Below are positions 1-5,826 of a stretch of DNA of 5,826 bases, piece by piece (position 1 is the stretch's first letter; each line of letters starts with the position of its first letter). The translations under genes were made by a program, and so were the position numbers. The stretch lies in assembly GCA_003541895.1 (NCBI GenBank), contig DPLR01000416.1, positions 1 to 5,826 of the forward strand, written 5' to 3'. The stretch comes from Cytophagales bacterium (GTDB lineage: Bacteria > Bacteroidota > Bacteroidia > Cytophagales > Cyclobacteriaceae). Under the pieces are notes generated by a model. The model was not told where the DNA came from. It searched no databases and was given only the letters and a program-made list of their open reading frames with translations.

Positions 1-1
1 C

Positions 2-766
2 GCAACCGAACATGACAACGCTTCGACTCTCGGAGATGAACCATTTCAATTCTATCAGAAGTTTAAAAACAAGGTAGAAATTTTTGTGTGTGAAAATAGG
101 GTTGAGGGAATTCGAACAGCGCTTCAGCTTAAACCGGGCATTCAAGTTTTTCTTTTAGACGATGCATTTCAACATCGAAGGGTGAAACCGATGCTTTCAA
201 TTTTGCTTACTGAATTTTCAAAACCATTTTTCAATGATTTTATTTTGCCACGAGGAAGGTTGAGAGAGTCGAGATACGGTTGTAAGAGAGCAGACGTGAT
301 CATGGTAACAAAATGTATAAGTGTTACAAACGAAGTTGAGCAAAAATATCAAGCAGAAATACATTCATACTCGAGCATAAAGCCGATTTTTTTTACGAAA
401 ATAAATTATTCAGAACCTATTTCTTTTGCAGAGGGCGAAATCAAAAGAGACATTGTTTTGGTTTCTGGCATTGCTAACAGTGTGATGCTCAAAGAGCACG
501 TAACTGCAAATTACAATCTGGTACTTCATTTTAATTTTGGAGATCACCATAGATATTCCTCAAAGGATATTGAACAGATTCAAATAGCGAGTATAGAAAA
601 CTATGCTTCCATTATTACGACAGAAAAGGATTATGCCAAGCTAATTCACATGGATATTGACAAGAAACTTTGGTTTTATCTACCCATTCAATCGAGTTTC
701 ATAAACAGTGGTTCAGAATTTGATAGGTATGTTTACGAAAAAATTGAAAATCATTTAAGTAAGTAA
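2..766 (+). CDS. lpxK: Tetraacyldisaccharide 4'-kinase, 3' part (5' end outside window)
   Basis: LpxK uses ATP to phosphorylate the 4' position of the tetraacyldisaccharide-1-phosphate lipid A precursor on the cytoplasmic face of the inner membrane. The open frame runs without a stop from base 2 to the TAA at 764-766, giving 254 visible residues. Family motifs appear in order: GDEP (visible residues 11-14), LLDDAFQHRR (51-60), LPRGRLRE (82-89), DHHRYS (181-186) and TEKDYAKL (207-214). In the family, the Asp of GDEP and the His of the DHH motif are thought to serve catalysis. The N-terminal membrane segment and the ATP-binding P-loop lie before the window, so roughly the first 90-100 residues are missing. 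A GTG at 86 is only an internal Val codon (in IFVCEN), because GDEP lies upstream of it in the same frame. The stop codon overlaps the ATG of the next gene, which suggests translational coupling. The assignment is secure. Confidence 0.95.
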   Translation, partial: ATEHDNASTLGDEPFQFYQKFKNKVEIFVCENRVEGIRTALQLKPGIQVFLLDDAFQHRRVKPMLSILLTEFSKPFFNDFILPRGRLRESRYGCKRADVIMVTKCISVTNEVEQKYQAEIHSYSSIKPIFFTKINYSEPISFAEGEIKRDIVLVSGIANSVMLKEHVTANYNLVLHFNFGDHHRYSSKDIEQIQIASIENYASIITTEKDYAKLIHMDIDKKLWFYLPIQSSFINSGSEFDRYVYEKIENHLSK

Positions 767-2793
767 TGGTGCGCTATCTCTTTCTTTTTCTGGCCTATTT
801 CTTTGTGATCGTGAGTTATGCGCAGGATAAACCCCTTCCAGGTAAACGTAAAGTCACTCAGACTACTCAGAGCGACTTGACTAAAGGAACTGAAAAAAGA
901 ACTCGTTCAAAAATTGTAAATGACTCGGCTAAAAATATTTACGGGCCTAAGACAACACTTTCTATAACGGAGAACGAGATCTTTGAGAACAAGAAAAGTT
1001 ATACAGTATTAGATACTTCAATATTTAATTTACATCGTTGGGATTTTGTTAAAAAGTATGACAACAAATATCAGGATTTGGGCAATGTAGGCACTGCGTT
1101 AAATCCGATTTTCCCCCTTTTACCAACAACCATAGGAGCGTCCTCCGGATTCAAAGTTTATGATCTCTATTATGAATCGGCCGAGCCGCGGTTTTATGAT
1201 ACCAAATCCCCTTTCTCCAGAATAAATATTATTTGGGGAGGGCGTGGAAGATCAATTACTCACATCGAATTTACTCGCAACATAAACCCACGATGGAATT
1301 TTGGTTTTAATTACAGGCCTATACTATCTGCAACACAGATTGGGTATTCAGGCAACAAGTTATATCAAGTGAAAAGCCAGTATTATGATTTCTATTCATC
1401 ATATAAATCGAAGAATTCAAAATATAAACTATTATTAAGCTATCGTAGAATTCGCCATCACGTAATAGAGAATGGCGGAGTAAAAAATGCTACAACTTAT
1501 GGATCCTATTTCGATCCGAATGCTGGCCCTAGCTTAAGTATATCCACTGATCCAAATAAACCATATACAGCTTATACTGATGAGTTAAGAAACCATTTGC
1601 ATCTGTTTCAACAATTTCAGTTTGGAAAGGCAGCACAACTCTATCAGAAACTTGACCTTACGAAACAAACAAATACGTTTCGTGTATTTAATTCAGCATC
1701 TGCTCTATCGGAAGCATCCGATTTTTTTGGTACGTTGTATACTGACACCACTCTTCTTCATGCCATCAGTGGCGTCCCCCAAAAACAACTTCTGATTAAC
1801 GATGTCAATACATTTCAAACCTTTCAAAATGAATTTGGCTTTAAAGGAAATGCCGCATTTCTGTTTTATGATTTCTATTATAAGCTCCGCACGTATAATA
1901 ACCACATGAATAATTTATTAGGCCAGGTTCCTTCTTCAATTGGAATTGAAAATTACGTTGGAAGCAAGATCGTTCTTCGATATGACTCGCTCAGTTTTTT
2001 ATCAGGTCAAGCAGAATATCTTTTGGATGGTCATTATAAAATAGATGGACAATTACGCACACCTTGGTTAGATGCCGATCTGCGAAGCTCATTGTCGAAA
2101 CCAGGATTTATGCAGCAAGGCTATCGAGGAGGGTACAATGCCTGGACAAATACTTTCACGAATATATTTTCAAATCAACTGAGCGGAAGAATAAAGGTGA
2201 ATGCCGGACCGATTTATTTCTCTCCGGGTATGACTTATACCTTACTGCACAATAATATTTACTTTGCTCACAGCGATTCCATTTCACAGATGGCCAGCCC
2301 TCAACAGTCAACGGGTAATCAACAAATTGTTTCGACAAGTCTAAACATGGGGATCCGGTTCTTAAAAAGATTTCACCTCAGACCAGAGGTAATTTATTCC
2401 AAGATTTATAATGATGATCCGCTATTTAACCGCAATGGTTATACTTCAAGTATTCCTGATTGGTTTACCAATGTTCAGTTGAGTTATGAAAATATTATTT
2501 TCAATGGAGCCCTACAGTTGCAAGTTGGTTTTGATGCCCACTATAAATCCGCATACAAAGCGTTGGGGTACGACCCTGCTATTCAGCAGTATTATATTCA
2601 AAATAGTACAACCACTACACCGTTTTGGACAACTGATTTTTTTCTTAATGGAAGAATAAAGCGCGGTCGGTTTTTTATGAAGTACATTAATCTGGTTCAA
2701 CAATTTACCGGACAAGGATACCTGCCCACACCTTTATACCCAAATGTGAAGAGCACTTTTGACTTCGGATTTGAATTGATTTTATTCGATTGA
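766..2793 (+). CDS. Putative porin, Bacteroidota outer-membrane beta-barrel protein
   Basis: This is a 675-residue secreted protein resembling the Bacteroidota 'putative porin' family. It probably forms a large beta-barrel in the outer membrane, and its substrate is unknown. Residues 1-19 are a signal peptide with a basic residue at 3, a hydrophobic core at 4-17 and likely cleavage SYA|Q at 19/20. A polar Lys/Thr-rich linker follows to about residue 60. The motifs YDTKSPF (144-150), GGRGRS (158-163) and TRNINPRWNFGFNYR (170-184) match my recollection of Cytophagales members. The rest alternates aromatic and polar residues, as in beta-strands, and the chain ends in FELILFD, a plausible C-terminal strand recognised by the barrel assembly machinery. 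The ATG overlaps the lpxK stop (TAATG) and miaE follows after one base, so it is almost certainly cotranscribed with both. The family is fairly sure; pore activity is inferred from the family name, not shown. Confidence 0.82.
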   Translation: MVRYLFLFLAYFFVIVSYAQDKPLPGKRKVTQTTQSDLTKGTEKRTRSKIVNDSAKNIYGPKTTLSITENEIFENKKSYTVLDTSIFNLHRWDFVKKYDNKYQDLGNVGTALNPIFPLLPTTIGASSGFKVYDLYYESAEPRFYDTKSPFSRINIIWGGRGRSITHIEFTRNINPRWNFGFNYRPILSATQIGYSGNKLYQVKSQYYDFYSSYKSKNSKYKLLLSYRRIRHHVIENGGVKNATTYGSYFDPNAGPSLSISTDPNKPYTAYTDELRNHLHLFQQFQFGKAAQLYQKLDLTKQTNTFRVFNSASALSEASDFFGTLYTDTTLLHAISGVPQKQLLINDVNTFQTFQNEFGFKGNAAFLFYDFYYKLRTYNNHMNNLLGQVPSSIGIENYVGSKIVLRYDSLSFLSGQAEYLLDGHYKIDGQLRTPWLDADLRSSLSKPGFMQQGYRGGYNAWTNTFTNIFSNQLSGRIKVNAGPIYFSPGMTYTLLHNNIYFAHSDSISQMASPQQSTGNQQIVSTSLNMGIRFLKRFHLRPEVIYSKIYNDDPLFNRNGYTSSIPDWFTNVQLSYENIIFNGALQLQVGFDAHYKSAYKALGYDPAIQQYYIQNSTTTTPFWTTDFFLNGRIKRGRFFMKYINLVQQFTGQGYLPTPLYPNVKSTFDFGFELILFD

Positions 2794-2794
2794 G

Positions 2795-3388
2795 ATGGAA
2801 AAACACGTGCTTGGCTTAGAGTTGCCCACGGATCCCAGATGGGTAGATATCGCCGAGAAGAATATCGGAGAGATTTTAACGGATCATGCCTATTGTGAGC
2901 AGAAGGCTGCTAGCTCTTGTATTTCGTTAATTATTCAATTTCATGAAAAAGAAAAATTGGTTGAAATGCTCACACCGATAGTGACCGAAGAATGGAATCA
3001 CTTCGCAAGAGTAATTAATGAATTAAAAAAAAGGAATCTTCAATTGGGTGCGCAGCGCAAGGATGAATATGTTGAAAAACTTTCCAGGATTTTAAAAAAA
3101 GGAGGAGACCGTACACAACAGCTAGTGGAAAAACTTTTAATGAACGCAATGATTGAAGCCCGTAGCTGCGAACGGTTTCGGCTGCTTTGGAAGGAAATCA
3201 AAGATGCAGAACTCAGTCAGTTTTATTATGAGTTGATGGTTTCAGAAGCGGGGCATTACAAAAATTTTCTTTCACTTGCTAAAGAATACGATGACCCTCA
3301 GCGAGTGCACCTAAGATGGCACGAGATGTTAGCACAAGAAGCAGAAATAGTTAAGTCTTTGAAAGCTCGAGCAGACCGAATGCACTAA
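2795..3388 (+). CDS. miaE: tRNA-(ms2io6A37)-hydroxylase MiaE
   Basis: MiaE is a cytoplasmic non-haem diiron monooxygenase that uses O2 to hydroxylate the isopentenyl group of ms2i6A at tRNA position 37, after MiaA and MiaB have acted. The 197-residue length fits the family. The ferritin-like four-helix ligand set is complete: Glu35 (in HAYCEQ), Glu66 and His69 (EWNH), Glu121 (in IEARSCERF), and Glu151 and His154 (EAGH). This gives two E-about 30-ExxH repeats. The N-terminal LPTDPRW and ILTDHAYCEQKAAS segments are also typical. The ATG at 2795 lies one base after the porin stop, with no clear Shine-Dalgarno sequence, so translation probably depends on coupling or on the leaderless-like initiation common in this phylum. 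No miaA or miaB is in the window. The role is well supported by the motifs, although activity on tRNA in this phylum is assumed from proteobacterial enzymes. Confidence 0.93.
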   Translation: MEKHVLGLELPTDPRWVDIAEKNIGEILTDHAYCEQKAASSCISLIIQFHEKEKLVEMLTPIVTEEWNHFARVINELKKRNLQLGAQRKDEYVEKLSRILKKGGDRTQQLVEKLLMNAMIEARSCERFRLLWKEIKDAELSQFYYELMVSEAGHYKNFLSLAKEYDDPQRVHLRWHEMLAQEAEIVKSLKARADRMH

Positions 3389-3411
3389 ATAGTAAAAGAG
3401 AGTAGGAGCAC

Positions 3412-4224
3412 TTAAAAGCGAAATCCAACTTCATAAGTCCATTGCAGCGAATAGAAATGATGATACGCACGGCCTAAGTGTTCATGCCCTAACTTGGTAT
3501 TTGTGTAATTAGCATAAGCCCCCTGAAGATCGCTTTGAATAAAGAGGTACTTTAAAAAAGAGAATCTAAGACCTAAGCTAGCACCCGCAACCCACCCATG
3601 ATAATGAAAATATCCAGGATCATGGTCCCCTAATGCAGTATCTATTGTATAAGAAATTAACGGCCCAGCACCTGCTTTAGCGATAGTATTCAATTGAATT
3701 TTTTTTCTAGTCAAAATATTTTTCCTTTTAACTAAGTTGAGCATAAGATAATTGTTGCCGTTGGTATGCTGAAGGTGCAGAAGTGTATCATTGAGGGGCA
3801 TACTTTGATCATAGAATGTGCCGTTAATGTATCCTTTTATATGAACCATTTGCCAAGGAGTTACAACGTATTTTAAATGATTCCAACCAACCTCAATTCC
3901 AAGATCGTTCTTGTCGTTAAAAAAATAACCAAGATTTAGATCGTACTGGGGTATGGTCAACCTGTTTGGGTACCACCACCTCCACATATCAGGCTTGTCG
4001 TTTGCCTTTGCACCCAGCAGCATGAAATCAAAATTGTTGGTATTGTAAGAGTTATGGTATTTAACATGGATATCGCTTTTAGAATACCAATCACGATTGT
4101 ACCCCCAAGAGAAGTAGAATTCACCTTTCTTGTTAGCTGGTGATTGAGTATTGGAACCTTGCGATAAAGAAATATTTGAAAGAGAACCGATCAGCAGGCA
4201 GATAATGAATAGTTTCCGAAGCAT
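3412..4224 (-). CDS. Secreted, probable outer-membrane beta-barrel protein of unknown function
   Basis: I do not recognise a named function. The 270-residue protein starts with a signal peptide (MLRKLFIICLLIGSLSNISLS, cleavage probably before Gln22) and ends in Phe (EVGFRF), as outer-membrane barrels often do. The body has alternating strand-like stretches rich in Trp, Tyr and Gly, for example FYFSWGYNRDWYSKSDI near the N-terminus, YDLNLGYFF, and GASLGLRFSF. I believe similar short barrels occur widely in Bacteroidota as hypothetical proteins. His-rich patches (HDPGYFHYHGW and GHEHLGRAYHHF) lie in what may be loops. I chose the ATG at 4222-4224. A longer reading from a TTG at 4236 adds only MNNL before the signal peptide and leaves a very short leader after the proposed promoter. 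The gene is convergent with miaE, 23 bases from its stop, with no terminator hairpin visible between them. It lies downstream of trxA but is separated by a terminator. Confidence 0.75.
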   Translation of the reverse strand: MLRKLFIICLLIGSLSNISLSQGSNTQSPANKKGEFYFSWGYNRDWYSKSDIHVKYHNSYNTNNFDFMLLGAKANDKPDMWRWWYPNRLTIPQYDLNLGYFFNDKNDLGIEVGWNHLKYVVTPWQMVHIKGYINGTFYDQSMPLNDTLLHLQHTNGNNYLMLNLVKRKNILTRKKIQLNTIAKAGAGPLISYTIDTALGDHDPGYFHYHGWVAGASLGLRFSFLKYLFIQSDLQGAYANYTNTKLGHEHLGRAYHHFYSLQWTYEVGFRF

Positions 4225-4253
4225 TAGATTGTTCAAAATTTGAAATGAAGCCG

Positions 4254-4286
4254 CAAAAATAGAAAAACCTTCTATACAAGATCAAT
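4254..4286 (-). promoter_or_regulatory. Candidate promoter of the barrel-protein gene
   Basis: On the minus strand TATTTTTG (4261 to 4254) fits the TAnnTTTG -7 consensus. ATTG (4286 to 4283), 21 bases upstream, is a one-mismatch -33 element. The start site would be near 4248, about 24 bases before the ATG at 4224. It lies after the trxA terminator, which supports independent transcription of this gene. The region is A/T-rich, so a chance match is possible. Confidence 0.42.
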
Positions 4287-4326
4287 TTGTTGAACAATCC
4301 ATTATTTTCTAATCGTATAAAAGCAA

Positions 4327-4351
4327 AATGCTGCGCGTATAGCACAGCATT
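4327..4351 (-). terminator. Rho-independent terminator of trxA
   Basis: On the minus strand, AATGCTGTGC and GCGCAGCATT form a 10-bp stem with one G-U pair around the loop TATAC. The stem is followed by TTGCTTTTAT, a moderately U-rich tail. It begins 26 bases after the trxA stop. On the plus strand the tail would be TAACAATTTA, without a T run, so it should act mainly in the trxA direction. The tail is interrupted by GC, so efficiency may be less than full. Confidence 0.75.
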
Positions 4352-4377
4352 AACAATTTAAGGTTAAACAGTTTGTC

Positions 4378-4701
4378 TTAAGAGACTTGGGCTTCAAGCT
4401 TGGAAGCAAGAACTGATTTAGGAACCGCGCCAATTTGCTTATCAACAATCTGACCATTTTTGAATACTAGTAGCGTAGGAATAGATCGAACTCCAAACCG
4501 TGCTGTAATCTGAGGATTTTCATCAACGTTTAATTTTGCAATAACAGCTTTGCCTTGGTAATCAGCAGCGAGTTCTTCAACGACAGGACCAATCATCTTA
4601 CAAGGGCCACACCATTCTGCCCAAAAATCGACAAGAACAGGCTTGTCACCGTTAATTGTTTGATCAAAAGTTGAATCAGTTAGTTCAATTGTTTTTCCCA
4701 T
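4378..4701 (-). CDS. trxA: Thioredoxin 1
   Basis: Thioredoxin is a cytoplasmic dithiol-disulfide oxidoreductase. It is reduced by thioredoxin reductase and passes electrons to ribonucleotide reductase, peroxiredoxins, methionine sulfoxide reductases and similar partners. At 107 residues it is a full-length single-domain thioredoxin with no signal peptide. Visible hallmarks are the active site WCGPCK (residues 30-35, Cys31 and Cys34), the buried Asp25 in VDFWAEW, the cis-proline at Pro75 in SIPT, and the strand TLLVFKNGQ. The ATG at 4699-4701 is the only sensible start. It follows an A/T-rich leader without a strong ribosome binding site. The gene appears monocistronic, with a candidate promoter at 4734-4762 and a hairpin terminator at 4327-4351. 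It is divergent from the susC-like gene. The assignment is secure. Which of several possible paralogues in the genome is the main housekeeping form cannot be told from here. Confidence 0.97.
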   Translation of the reverse strand: MGKTIELTDSTFDQTINGDKPVLVDFWAEWCGPCKMIGPVVEELAADYQGKAVIAKLNVDENPQITARFGVRSIPTLLVFKNGQIVDKQIGAVPKSVLASKLEAQVS

Positions 4702-4733
4702 TCTTGAAAAATTTTAATGTTTGAGGATCAACA

Positions 4734-4762
4734 CAAATATATATGAAATAAGTTCCGACAAG
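4734..4762 (-). promoter_or_regulatory. Candidate trxA promoter (Bacteroidota-type)
   Basis: On the minus strand TATATTTG (4741 to 4734) matches the Bacteroidota -7 consensus TAnnTTTG exactly. CTTG (4762 to 4759) lies 17 bases upstream and is one base off the -33 TTTG. Transcription would start near 4728 and leave a leader of about 25-30 bases before the trxA ATG. A short inverted repeat, CGACA-AGA-TGTCG (4756-4768), overlaps the -33 element and could be an operator, but it may be chance. Confidence 0.5.
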
Positions 4763-4925
4763 ATGTCGAAGGGAGATCATGTAGATATTTCTATTTAACC
4801 TTAAAAGGTTGAGCTTGCCAATAATTCAAACGATTTCATTAATTATGTTTTCATATTTGTTCAATTTATCCTAATGATTGGTAGGCTCAAACATCTTCCT
4901 TTGACTGAATGGACTTAAAAAATTT

Positions 4926-4935
4926 CAAACGTTTG
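4926..4935. promoter_or_regulatory. Palindrome CAAACGTTTG, possible LacI/GalR-family operator
   Basis: This is a perfect 10-bp palindrome with a central CpG, in the context TTTCAAACGTTTGCGAAA. The form (AAACGTTT core, CpG in the middle) is that of LacI/GalR-family operators such as PurR and CcpA-type sites. It lies about 150 bases before the susC-like start codon. A weak promoter-like pair, TTTC (4923-4926) and AATATTTG (4943-4950), flanks it; if that pair is real, a bound repressor would block it. The regulator is unknown and the match could be chance in A/T-rich DNA. Confidence 0.35.
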
Positions 4936-4976
4936 CGAAAAAAATATTTGGTTTTTTTTAGTTCAAGGCTTGGTTT

Positions 4977-4986
4977 ATTGCGCAAT
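4977..4986. promoter_or_regulatory. Palindrome ATTGCGCAAT upstream of susC-like gene
   Basis: This perfect 10-bp palindrome is centred 51 bp (about five helical turns) from the centre of the CAAACGTTTG site and about 100 bases before the susC-like ATG. It does not match any operator I can name. Position and symmetry suggest a dimeric regulator site, but the evidence is weak. Confidence 0.22.
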
Positions 4987-5014
4987 TCCCCTGAATTTTA
5001 GAATGATTTAAACA

Positions 5015-5029
5015 TTAACTTTACGTTAA
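5015..5029. promoter_or_regulatory. Inverted repeat TTAAC-N5-GTTAA upstream of susC-like gene
   Basis: Two exact 5-base half-sites with a 5-base spacer, ending 56 bases before the susC-like ATG, could bind a dimeric regulator. Alternatively it is part of the promoter region: TAACTTTA at 5016-5023 is one base from TAnnTTTG, though without a good -33 partner. A/T-rich half-sites of this length arise easily by chance. Confidence 0.2.
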
Positions 5030-5038
5030 GGCGATGTT

Positions 5039-5066
5039 TTTGTCGAATACCCAAAAAATAATTTTT
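5039..5066 (+). promoter_or_regulatory. Weak candidate susC promoter
   Basis: TTTG (5039-5042) and TAATTTTT (5059-5066, one mismatch to TAnnTTTG) are 16 bases apart, close to the expected spacing. Transcription would begin about 10-15 bases before the ATG at 5086, a very short leader. An alternative weak pair lies around the CAAACGTTTG palindrome at 4923-4950. Neither is convincing, which would fit a promoter that needs an activator or an alternative sigma factor. Confidence 0.2.
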
Positions 5067-5085
5067 AACCTAAATCAATTAATCT

Positions 5086-5826
5086 ATGGCCAAATTGTAT
5101 CTGTATGTGTGCAGGTACCTTGCTGTGATGCTCATGTGCCTGGCAACAACCGCCTTCGCTCAGCAAACAGTAACAGGTAAAGTAACGTCATCTTCTGACG
5201 GTTCAGCCCTACCCGGGGTAAACATTTTAGAGAAGGGAACTGGTAATGGAACTGTTACCGATGCGGATGGTAATTATACTATTACTGTTGGTGCAAATGC
5301 CACTTTAGTCTTCTCTTTTATCGGTTTTAAAGCTCAAGAGGTGGCCGTTGGAAGCCAGACTTCAGTTAATGTTGCTTTGGAATCGGATGTAACAGCTCTG
5401 TCAGAAGTGGTGGTTGTTGGTTACGGAACTACCAAGTCTAAAGATTTGACTGGGTCGGTTGCCGTTGTAAACAGTGAGAGCTTTAACAAGGGTGTTATTC
5501 AGAGTCCAGATCAATTGTTTCAAGGTAGGACGCCTGGTGTCAATGTTACTCCTTCAAGTGGTGAACCTGGTGCTGCTTCAACAATCATAATTAGAGGGGC
5601 TTCCTCCGTAACTGGAAATCAAAACCCTCTATACATTATCGATGGCGTGCCCTTGGATAACTCCAATACTAATTTAGCCTCAGCAAGTGGAATTGAAGGT
5701 TCAACAACCCCCAAAAACCCCTTGTTATTTTTGAATCCTAACGATATTGAAAGCATCACAATCCTTAAGGACGCTTCTTCAGCCGCAATCTATGGTTCAC
5801 GTGCTGCAAACGGGGTAATTATCGTT
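5086..5826 (+). CDS. SusC/RagA family TonB-dependent outer-membrane transporter, N-terminal part (3' end outside window)
   Basis: SusC-type proteins are outer-membrane barrels that, with a SusD-type lipoprotein lid, import oligosaccharides or peptides using TonB-ExbBD energy. The window shows 247 residues from the ATG at 5086. A signal peptide covers residues 1-25 (cleavage AFA|QQ). A carboxypeptidase-D-like regulatory domain spans about 28-104 (VTGKVTSSSDGSALPGVNI, then GTVTDADGNYTI). A TonB-box-like segment EVVVVGYG sits at 107-114. The plug domain follows from about 115, with TGSVAVV, QGRTPGVNV, IIIRGASS, PLYIIDGVPLDN, LNPNDIESITILKDASSAAIYG and SRAANGVIIV. No stop codon occurs before the edge. 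The roughly 750-900 residues of barrel expected for the family lie outside. No N-terminal STN signalling domain is present, so direct control by a FecR/ECF sigma pair through this protein is unlikely. A susD-like partner is expected downstream. The substrate cannot be inferred. Confidence 0.95.
   Translation, partial: MAKLYLYVCRYLAVMLMCLATTAFAQQTVTGKVTSSSDGSALPGVNILEKGTGNGTVTDADGNYTITVGANATLVFSFIGFKAQEVAVGSQTSVNVALESDVTALSEVVVVGYGTTKSKDLTGSVAVVNSESFNKGVIQSPDQLFQGRTPGVNVTPSSGEPGAASTIIIRGASSVTGNQNPLYIIDGVPLDNSNTNLASASGIEGSTTPKNPLLFLNPNDIESITILKDASSAAIYGSRAANGVIIV

Larger units (their letters stand above)
4702..5085. other. 384-bp divergent intergenic region between trxA and susC-like gene
   Basis: The region is A/T-rich and holds no credible gene. 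The trxA-proximal part contains the candidate trxA promoter, followed by a short hairpin-like repeat AACCT-TAAA-AGGTT at 4797-4810. The stretch from about 4811 to 4920 shows nothing I can name. The susC-proximal 160 bases hold three palindromic sites and weak promoter-like elements. No riboswitch, tRNA or transposon end was recognised. Confidence 0.6.

Noticed and set aside
86..766. GTG at 86 as the true start of lpxK
   Set aside because: The same frame is open back to base 2 and encodes the conserved GDEP motif upstream, so the GTG is an internal Val codon.
1705..1905. Minus-strand reading frame of 66 codons inside the porin gene
   Set aside because: It lies wholly within a well-supported gene on the other strand and resembles no protein family.
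2064..2338. Two overlapping short reading frames (plus 2064-2255, minus 2156-2338) inside the porin gene
   Set aside because: Both are out-of-frame shadows of the porin, Arg/Lys/Ser-rich with no recognisable domain.
2512..2715. Minus-strand frame of 67 codons inside the porin gene
   Set aside because: A shadow of the porin coding sequence with no family likeness or start signal.
3412..4224. Barrel protein as a PagL-like lipid A deacylase
   Set aside because: It has the size and location for one, but I find no His-x-Ser motif with the expected PagL context, so only a generic barrel call is justified.
4133..4345. Minus-strand frame of 70 codons across the start of the barrel-protein gene
   Set aside because: It overlaps the trxA terminator and the signal peptide of the real gene in another frame, and looks non-coding.
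4797..4810. AACCT-TAAA-AGGTT as a terminator or operator
   Set aside because: The stem is only 5 bp and A/T-rich, with no T run after it and no gene ending nearby; recorded only as part of the intergenic description.
4874..4918. Small open frame of 14 codons (MIGRLKHLPLTEWT) upstream of susC
   Set aside because: Too short to distinguish from chance, with no ribosome binding site and no sign of a leader-peptide attenuator.

Overview
The window looks like chromosomal DNA of a member of the Bacteroidota, most likely order Cytophagales. The support is a SusC/RagA-type TonB-dependent transporter with an N-terminal carboxypeptidase-D-like regulatory domain, a Bacteroidota-type 'putative porin', secreted proteins whose predicted cleavage falls just before Gln, AT-rich DNA, start codons without obvious Shine-Dalgarno sequences, and promoter-like TAnnTTTG elements. 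The placement rests on recognising families by eye, not on a database search.

Left part (1-3388, + strand): three tightly packed genes that look like one transcription unit. They are the 3' end of lpxK (lipid A 4'-kinase; its start lies outside the window), a 675-aa outer-membrane porin-like protein whose ATG overlaps the lpxK stop by one base, and a gene one base further on for the diiron tRNA hydroxylase MiaE. Two products concern the outer membrane and one concerns oxygen-dependent tRNA modification.

Middle part (3412-4701, - strand): a gene for a secreted, probably beta-barrel outer-membrane protein of unknown function runs convergent to miaE. It has its own likely promoter. Upstream of it lies trxA (thioredoxin 1), which ends in a clear hairpin terminator. 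The two minus-strand genes are therefore probably separate transcription units.

Right part (4702-5826): a 384-bp intergenic region separates the divergent trxA from a susC-like gene that runs off the right edge. It holds a good candidate trxA promoter and three palindromic sites on the susC side. One of these, CAAACGTTTG, looks like a LacI/GalR-family operator. SusC-type proteins normally pair with a SusD-type lipoprotein to import glycans or other oligomers, so a susD-like gene is expected just beyond the window.

Most of the window is ordinary. The points that merit a second look are the uncharacterised His-rich barrel protein, the possible sugar-responsive operator array before susC, and the lpxK-porin-miaE linkage. 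I see no mobile element, CRISPR array, tRNA or rRNA.
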